Shown here: positions 56,495 to 64,000 of the stretch, piece after piece | Position numbering within the stretch: the first letter of the stretch is position 1 | Layout: each line of letters starts with the position of its first letter | Assembly (NCBI GenBank): GCA_035048485.1 | Contig: CM068581.1 | Span: 7,019,430-7,083,429 of the forward strand | Direction: 5' to 3' | From: Pteria penguin | Taxonomy: Eukaryota; Mollusca; Bivalvia; Pterioida; Pteriidae | Length of the DNA: 64,000 nucleotides | Notes under the pieces: generated by a model | Databases searched by the model: none | Told to the model about the DNA's origin: nothing | What the model saw: only the letters and a program-made list of their open reading frames with translations | Made by a program: the position numbers and the translations under genes

Positions 56495-56880
56495 AATTCA
56501 TCCCAAGATACATCACTGGTATAAGTGTAATGGATGTCCCACTTACAGTACATTTTGAGGTATAATCAATGAAAACAATCTGGTTTGTGTGTAATCTGAC
56601 CTTGACCTTGTAGTTATGACCTTGATTCAAGGTCATTACACATCCTTCAGTCATGGACAACAATTGTGTAAAATATAGTCTTCCAGCAATTCATCCCAAG
56701 ATACATCACTGGTATAAGTGTAATGGATGTCCCACTTACAGTACATTTTGAGGTATAATCAATGAAAACAATCTGGTTTGTGTGTAATCTGACTTTGACC
56801 TTGTAGTTATGACCTTGATTCAAGGTCATTACACATCCTTCAGTCATGGACAACAATTGTGTAAAATATAGTCTTCCAGC
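56495..56880 (+). repeat. 193-bp recent tandem duplication
   Basis: Copies 56495-56687 and 56688-56880 differ by about one base. It forms the left part of the nuclear-receptor-like repeat. Confidence 0.95.
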
Positions 56881-58215
56881 AATGTAACAGGAAGAAGTTA
56901 TGGCCCAGACAAAAATTCTGGCTGTGTGTGCACTGTCACATTGGCATTGTAGATATCACCTTAGTTCAAGGTAATAACACATCCTAAAGTCATGGACAAC
57001 AAGGTTTTACCCATTGTGTCTATTGTGACCTTGACCTTTGACCTTGGTTCAAGGTTAAGACACACCGTTGAATCCTAAACAACAATTCTGTGAAATATTA
57101 TTGAAATCCGCGCACAGGGGAAGAAGTTATGGCTCGGACAAGGTTATACCAATTGTGTCTATTATGACTTTGAGCTTTGACCTATAACCTTGGTTCAATG
57201 TCATGACACAACCTTGGATCCTCAGCAACAATTCTGTGATGTATTATTGAAATCAGTGCACAGGGTGAGAAGTTATGGTGCAGAAAAGGTTTTAGTTATT
57301 GTGTCTTCTATGACCTTGACCTTTGACCTATGACCTTGGTTTCAAGTCATGACACACCCTTGGATCCTAAGCAACAATTCTGTGATATATCATTGAAAGG
57401 GGGAAAAGTTACAGTCCAGACAATGTTTTACTTATCGTTTCTATTATGACCTTGACCTTTGAGCTATGATTTTGGTTCAAAGTCAAGACACACCCTTGGA
57501 TCCTAAGCAACAATTCTGTGAAATATTATTGAAATGTGTGCATAGGGTGAGAAGTTATGGCCCGGACAATGTTTTATTTATTGAGTCTCTTATGACCTTG
57601 ACTTTTGACAATGACCTTGGTTCAAGGTATGACACACCTTTGGATCCTAAACAACAAGTCTGTGAGATAGTATTGAAATCAATGCACAGGGTGAAAAATT
57701 ATGGCCCGGACAACGTTTTATTTCTTGTGTCTATTATGACCTTGACCTTTGACCTATGACCTTGGTTCAAAGTCATGACACACCCTTGGATCCTAAGCAA
57801 CAATTCTGTGAAATATTGAAATCCGTGCATAGAGGAAGAAGTAATAGCCCAGACAAGGTTTTACTTATTGTGTCTATTATGACCTTGAGCTTTGACCTAT
57901 GACCTTGGTTCAAGGTCATGACATACCCTTAAATCCTAAGTAAACATTCTGTGAAATATTATTGAAATCTGTGCACAGAGGAAGAAGTTATGGTCCGGAC
58001 AATGTTTTACTTATTGTGTCTATCATGACCTTGACCTTTGACATATGACCTTGATTCAGGGTCATAACACTCTTGGGTCCTAAGCACAACAATTCTGTGA
58101 AATATTATTGAAATCCGGACACAGGGTGAGAAGTTATGCCCCGGACAAGGTTTGGTGGACAGACGGACAGACTGACAGACAGACAGGGTGATTCCTATTT
58201 ACCCCCATACTTTGT
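56580..58215 (+). repeat. Dispersed repeat with TGACCTTGACCTTTGACCT array, period about 143 bp
   Basis: About ten units share ATTATGACCTTGACCTTTGA, GACCTTGGTTCAAGGTCATG, ACACACCCTTGGATCCTAAG and CAACAATTCTGTGAAATATT. The right end is GGACAGACGGACAGACTGAC and CCCCCATACTTTGTTTGCGG, a usual end of this family in bivalves. Confidence 0.9.
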
Positions 58216-59075
58216 TTGCGGGGGGTATAATAAATGAGTAATTTCCATATCTGAGAAGTGCAGACTTGATCCTAAACTACTGAAAACTACCTACAGAAAC
58301 CTTTATCATTGCAAATCTATTCGATGCGTTGTAATATTGCCATTTCACGACTTTTTAAGAAATTGTAGAAAACATGATGAACAAGAACAAGAATCGAGAA
58401 AGTACACTGGTGAGAATAAAAAATCCTTGGTTGGAATACCAAACCATTGCCAGTAAGCTTCCCAGATGAGCCATAGAGACTGACAAACTGAAAATGCCTT
58501 CTCTCAGGCTTCCAAAAGAATAAACAAATGTCCCCCATAGACAAGGCTGCAGCGAAGCTACATTATCAAGGTAAGAGCAAGGTCTTTGAGTTCTATAATG
58601 GTTTTGTTTATAATTCAAGAGATGAAATCAAGAATAAAATATCAGCTATTTTAAGTATAGAGGAAAATAGTATCTCTACTTGTGTGTTAAAACACTTCCT
58701 CTACAAACTTTCTAGATAACTATTTTAAACCAAACATCTCTCAAAGGGAGCTGGAGCTAAACAGGTCTTTATTTATATTTCAAAATATATCAAAACAGTT
58801 GCCCTAAGTTTGACTGCCATGGTAGTCATTTTGGGTTTCATAACACCATTTCTGACAGTCTTTACACCCGTTTTCACACATACGCTCGTTAGGTATATCG
58901 TAGATTATTCCTGTAAAGTTTCACTGAAAACTGCTATGAAAATGCGGGGAGGATTAAAATGTCCCCAGTACCATCTTTACTTCATTAAGTAAAAAAATTT
59001 TACATATGTTTGCCAGGTTCATTATTTGACCATTCTTGTAAAATTTTATTAAAATTGCCATGACGGCAAATTGTA
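58216..59075. other. Unassigned DNA, possible repeat fragments
   Basis: 58800-59060 looks like a worn dispersed repeat (TTGACTGCCATGGTAGTCAT, then AATTGCCATGACGGCAAATT). No gene recognised. Confidence 0.35.
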
Positions 59076-59079
59076 ATAA

Positions 59080-59365
59080 CCTTACGATGTTGGCGTTCAC
59101 CAGACGGCCAGGCAACCCGATTCCAGTATAACCTCCAAACTGTATAGCAGAGGTAAAATTATGCTGGTAACTAGAGGAGTTAGCGCACACCAAATCACCA
59201 GACAACATGATTCCCAGTATAATCCCCAAACGTTGTTGCAGAGGTAGAATTATGTTGACAGCTAGAGGAGTTGGCGTACACCAGACGGCCAGGCAACCTG
59301 ATTCCAGTATAATCCCCATACCTTGTTGCAGAGGTAAAATTATGATGATAACTTGAGGAGTTGGC
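59080..59365 (+). repeat. 91-bp tandem repeat, three copies
   Basis: CCAGACGGCCAGGCAACC at 59099 and 59281 with a diverged copy near 59198. Confidence 0.88.
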
Positions 59366-59525
59366 TTTGATAAGACGGTAGCATGCTTGGTTCTTGACCC
59401 AAACGTCCCGTTTTCGGGTCTTTAACAGTGGAATGTATCGGTCCTGTCTAATCGGGCGAGACAGATAAATCAGAGGAACAATCTCGGCGTGACGTAAGAC
59501 AAGAGAGAAGCAAAATCTGACACCT
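59366..59525 (+). mobile_element. Diverged tRNA-SINE remnant after the 91-bp array
   Basis: GACGGTAGCATGCTTGG (A-box side), TCCTGTCTAATCGGGCGAGA and GGCGTGACGTAAGACAA match SINE landmarks in order. Confidence 0.5.
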
Positions 59526-60595
59526 ATAGCAAAGTCTTTCAATGTAACCTGTGAGGTTAACACAACGGTGATGCACAGACTGACGGCGGACAGAGTGATC
59601 CCAATGAGTCGCTATGCTTCCATGCAGAAACAGTTTCATGCAGGATGACAATTATTTTGGGAACATCATAATCTGCAGTGAATCAGAGTGACCCTTTCAA
59701 TATATTGAATTGAAAAGAACCACAACAATGATATCTCTTATCACTCACTTGAAAGAAATGAAAGGACTTGAAAGTCCTCAAGGTCGGAATTGCATGGTCA
59801 AGTACATCAAAGGTAATAAAGTCGTGATCCACCAAGAGATCACACACCAAGCGTGTAATGTTTAGGATCAGTATTGACAAAAACACGGTCTGCGCACAGG
59901 TGCTCTTTTTCATATTAGCAACGGATCCGCCCTGTACACCCCTGTACGTCTCCGTCTCGTACTATATAGTTATCTCATTCTCTTTTATCACTTTTGACCT
60001 TGACAGTAGTGTGAAATTAGCGATCTGGACAGTCTCCCGCTGTACATGTACATTTGGGGGAAACCACGTCTACACATGTAGATTTATAAATAACTGGCTA
60101 TTTTCAGTAGCATTACACATCAACAACTACCAAGACGTTTGTTTATCGTTGTGACGAGAAGGTTGTAGAGTACTTTGAATTCCACTGCTATATAAAGAAG
60201 CGATATTCTCAAGTTTTATTAATTATAATACAACGGATACTAGTACGGACTAGTAGTGTACTTCTTAAATTACGGCACAGCTACACAATAATGTCAATCG
60301 TACTTTTTCGGGACTTTCCGTCGAGTATTCGGAAAGACTGCATGTCCTCCAGCGCATGAATATATTAAACTCGTCTAATTTGATGGAATAACGCCACATC
60401 TATTTTCTCATCTGATCAAACTTATCTTGTATTGACTCGTACAATATGAACTATAAGCACTAAAAGTAAATCTAATCACGCTTTTTCTAAATATCGACGC
60501 ACTATTTATACACGAGGAGGTATTTTCTGCGTTCCACGCGTTCACCATAGCATACTGTAACGACTAGGGTCTGGAATTGCCAAAAAACCAACAAA
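59526..60595. other. No gene called
   Basis: An open minus frame at 59683-59913 is followed by a donor-like gtgagt near 59742, but it has no recognised relatives and its phase does not fit the sestrin exon at 49613. Confidence 0.35.
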
Positions 60596-60599
60596 AACA

Positions 60600-61480
60600 A
60601 AACTCTAGTAAGATAATGCTAATCATGGTTCAAAGTCATGACACACCTCTAAGACCTGGGCAACAAATTGAACAATTCTGTAAAATATTATTCAAATCAA
60701 TGCAGGAAATATACAGTTAAGGCACAGTAAGGCACAGCACAGACAAGAATTTACCATACATCAGCACTGTGACCTTCACCTTGCAGATCATACCACACAC
60801 TTGCGTTAATTGAAACAACTATGTAAAACAATGAATTCTATGTAGGCAGTAAAAGTTACGGCTCGGACAAGGATTTATCTTATATAGGCACCGTAACTTG
60901 ATCTTCCAGATATGACCTTGGTTCAAGGTCATGATACACCCTACAGACCTAGACAACAATTCTCTGAAATATTATTCAAAGCCATGCAAGGGGTAAAAAG
61001 TTACGGTCTTGACAAGGAATTACGCATCGTACGCATTGTGACCCTGGCCCAACCTTGAGTCCTGGACAAAAATCATTGTGAAATATTATTCATATCAATG
61101 CAAGGAATAAAAACAAATATAGCCCGGTGAAAGATTTACCCATCATATGCACTGTGACCTTGACCTTGCAGACATGACCTTGGTTTAAGGTCATGCCACA
61201 CCTTTAGGTACTGGGCATTAACTCTCTGAAATTTAATTCCAATCCATGAAAGGGGTAAAATATTATGGCCTGGACAAGAATTCACTGACATAAGCACTGT
61301 AACCTTCACCTTAAAGATATGACCTTAAAACTCAATAGGGTTGGTACTCTTGTCATAAGAAATAAGTGTACAATGTTTAAAAGTTCTAGCATAAACAGTT
61401 TGGTCCGTATCTTGTTTACATTGTGCTATTTTTGCCCCCCAAATGACCTTGACCTTTGACTTTGATACTGAAAATCGATA
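60600..61480 (+). repeat. Second copy of the TGACCTTGACC repeat family, diverged
   Basis: Units with CTGTGAAATATTATTCAAA, CACTGTGACCTTGACCTTGC and GACCTTGGTTCAAGGTCATG at roughly 140 bp spacing, more worn than the copy at 56.6-58.2 kb. Confidence 0.8.
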
Positions 61481-63040
61481 GGGTTCGTCCTCATGTCGTA
61501 CGATATAAGTGTATAAAGTTTGCAAGTCCTAGTCTAAACGGTATGGTCTGTATCTTGTTTACAAGTTGCGGGCAGACCCGCAGACCCACAACGCCATACT
61601 ATAACACGTCCTTCTATGACAGGCGTATAATAGTGGGGAAAGCTTACTACATTCTAGACCCACGGCAGGACGCCGTCATCTGTTTCGCCGAGGTCTTATA
61701 TTTAAGTTTCAAGTATACATTTCTTGAAATTAATGCAAGTCATAGGATATCACTGAGCTATAATTAAGGTAAATAAACAATTATAAATATAAAAATAACA
61801 GATAGTCAAACTGACCTCGACAAGCACTGAGAACAGCATCAATTAACACTTCATCAAGAGGATAAGAAACCTACTGTTTCTACTACGAGTTTGGTGTCTG
61901 TCGGGTCAATTCACAGTGATCCATTATTACACACAAGAAGAGAGTATTTTATATGCGACCCGCCTCAATTGTTTGTCTTTATAGCTCGCACCATATATAC
62001 CGCCATTATTTTGTATACCAACTGTTTTCTTTTCATTTAACGTTATATAGTGTTTCCATCTCATACAATCATCGTCGTACGTCGATGTTTCGAGCTGTTT
62101 TGATCTTCATTCTCAGGGAAAACATTGTTCCAATCGTGGTTCATGTTCTAATTTTTGTCAATTTTGATTTTACTATTGCGCGTGATGTTCTAATGTTTGT
62201 TACAAGTGATTAGTTCCACTTATATCATTGTTAAGAACACACCAGGATTAAGTCATCTATACAACAATAGCATTTGTATGTATGACATATTACTTAATAA
62301 TATATTGTATATTTCAAACTGCATATTTCAATATGCATAAATATGAAAGCATCATATCTTACTATTTAAAAGTTATGGCAAATTTTGTTTATTGATTCCT
62401 CTGTTTCCTCTAGGTCAATGTAAATGACAGAAAATAAAATATTTCTGTACTAATTAAAAATCGTATGTGGAATGTACATTTGAAACATGAACAGCTTTCC
62501 CTATAAATGTAATTACGCCAGCTGACTCCAAATCCGTCCCGGCGACCTAAATTTATCCTAAACATTCCCCCCATCCATTCTGTTATTGAGGCGCAAACCC
62601 ATCTCCCTAACAAATTTTGTGGATCCGCTTCTGCATTCAGCTGTACCACGTGTGTCCTTTGTTGGAACTTTCCTCCTAAATATCCACCTCCAAAGGCTCG
62701 TTCCAATCGCGTTTATGGTTCTATGTCAAAAGGCTTAATTAATGTGCCAAAGCACGGACTTCATCGACAACAAGAACTATGTATATTTCCCACTGGACTA
62801 TTATGAATCGTGATAAACACTGGGGGAAAACTTAGAGTAGATTCACCATTATGTCTCTTTTTAAGGAGAAAGCAGCAAATAGTTGACTTACTAAATAACA
62901 TTTAGATGAAGACATGTGCATTCAGAATGATTCCTGGTCAGGACAAAATTATACTTAATGACTTAATATTTTATTTACATTGCAGTAAAACTTTAAAGAA
63001 TTGGAGTTAGAGATCTTTCGGTGTTATATTACATACAAAC
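61481..63040. other. Unassigned DNA
   Basis: No exon recognised. A piece near 62600-62630 (TTTTGTGGATCCGC) resembles the ends of elements at 43.16 and 63.05 kb. Confidence 0.35.
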
Positions 63041-63042
63041 CA

Positions 63043-63222
63043 TGCGCGGATCCAGAATTTTTTGTCAGAGGGGGTCCAACCAAAAAAGGTAAATTTTTCT
63101 CTTAGAACAGGGGGGTCCAACCCCAAAAATGCCCAAATATTACCTTTTTTTGGTAAAATTTTCGGATTCCAGGGGGGTCCAGACCCCCTAACCCCCCCCC
63201 CCCCCTCTGTATCCGCGCATGC
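63043..63222. mobile_element. 180-bp MITE with CATGCGCGGATCCAGA ends
   Basis: The ends CATGCGCGGATCCAGA and CTGTATCCGCGCATG are inverted. The interior is rich in GGGGGGTCCAACCC and poly-C. Target duplication is unclear. Confidence 0.7.
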
Positions 63223-63584
63223 AAACAATACCAAAAGATCTGGAACTCAAATTCTGACTGACTGTACTGAAAGGTCATCCTGAGATGACCTCGAATCGGC
63301 AGTTGTAAGATCTTGTACATAGAGAGTAGCGTAGAGGAACAAAGTACAAGTCGCGTTTCAATAAGATTGACAATGTCACAAAGCACTAGGGATTTCACAG
63401 CATTATTTAATTTACATTGTGTTTGTTATACACTGTACTTTGTTTTATCAATGTACTGCTACATATAGAACCCCAGAGACTTCGTGCGTTTCACAGCCAG
63501 GTTGTTTAAGGTGAACTCAAGTTGTCTTAAAACACTGAGAATCAAAATATTCTAAGTATACGAACATCATGATGCTGTCAAAAG

Positions 63585-64000
63585 ACTGGAAGTTAACGAA
63601 CATCAGGCTAATGTCGTCAATAGTAAGCGTGTGTGCATCACGCTGATGTTGTCATAGACTGTAAGCTTGCGTACATCAGACTGATGCTATCAACAGACTA
63701 TACCGGTAAGTGTACATACATCAGACTGATGCTGTCAACATACTGTAAGCAGTGCGTACATCAAGCTGATGCTGTCAATAGACTGTAAGCAGTGCGTACA
63801 TCAAGCTGATGCTGTCAATAAACTGTAAGCGTATGTACATCAGACTAATGTTGTCAACAGACTGTAAGCGTAAGTACCTCAAGCTGATGCTTTCAATAGA
63901 CTGTAAGCGTGCATACATCAGACTGATGCCATCAATAGACTGTAAGTGAGCGTACATAACGCTGATACTGTCAATAGACTGTAAGCGTGCATACATCAGA
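63585..64000 (+). repeat. 40-bp minisatellite running off the right edge
   Basis: CATCAGACTGATGCTGTCAA and GACTGTAAGC recur; regular spacing of 40 bp is seen at 63743, 63783 and 63823. At least nine units in the window. Confidence 0.92.

Noticed and set aside
59683..59913. Minus frame ending near a gtgagt donor, considered as the missing sestrin N-terminal exon
   Set aside because: It would end in phase 1 while the 49542-49613 exon needs phase 0, and it lacks the expected N-terminal sestrin helices.

Overview
The window is AT-rich animal DNA, almost certainly from a mollusc and most likely a bivalve. The grounds are spliced metazoan genes with GT-AG introns and the dispersed repeats typical of bivalve genomes: tRNA-headed SINEs ending in (AATC)n, the family that begins AACAAGAGGCCC and ends GGCTCAGGTGAGCT, the family built on TGACCTTGACC motifs with GGACGGACAG-type tails, a mariner, a hAT and a LINE. 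No bacterial features, CRISPR or prophage are present. The assignment is from memory of such repeats, not from a search.

Two host genes can be supported, both on the minus strand. Gene 1 (about 7.4 kb down to past the left edge) starts MADED and has a 13-bp coding first exon at 7324-7336, exon 2 at 1237-1337 and exon 3 at 332-704. Its product is not recognised. Its first intron holds an intact hAT transposon (2864-7281) and a 1-kb CAGGG-ended element (1669-2688); its second intron holds a SINE (782-1053). Gene 2 is a sestrin (SESN1-like stress and leucine sensor of the GATOR2-mTORC1 pathway). Nine exons rebuild a 481-residue protein from 23695 down to 16963. A further upstream exon at 49542-49613 encodes the conserved GPSSFIP segment, so the longest transcript has a 26.8-kb intron. 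Two alternative ATG-bearing first exons lie at 23516-23695 and 21447-21521.

Everything else is repeat or unassigned sequence. Layout: 1-7.4 kb gene 1 with nested elements; 7.5-14 kb intergenic with microsatellites, a 548-bp palindromic foldback element and SINEs; 14-16.9 kb probably sestrin 3' UTR or intergenic; 17-23.7 kb sestrin body; 23.7-49.5 kb sestrin intron, holding a 3-kb 41-bp minisatellite, several other arrays, a dead mariner, a 5'-truncated LINE, SINEs and MITEs; 49.6-64 kb further arrays (46, 145, 83, about 143, 91 and 40 bp), probably upstream intron or intergenic DNA.

The most striking pattern is that several minisatellites are amplified internal pieces of one tRNA-SINE superfamily: the 41-bp, 69-bp and 46-bp units cover neighbouring parts of the SINE body and the 95-bp unit covers a tRNA-like head. 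Other notable points are a Trp-to-Met change at the leucine-lid position of the sestrin, a MITE family with 9-bp target duplications that has hit two of the arrays, two CAGG-ended elements with 5-bp target duplications, and dispersed repeats that carry regular arrays of NF-Y/YY1-like and nuclear-receptor-like motifs. All computations were by eye; no alignment or database search was run.
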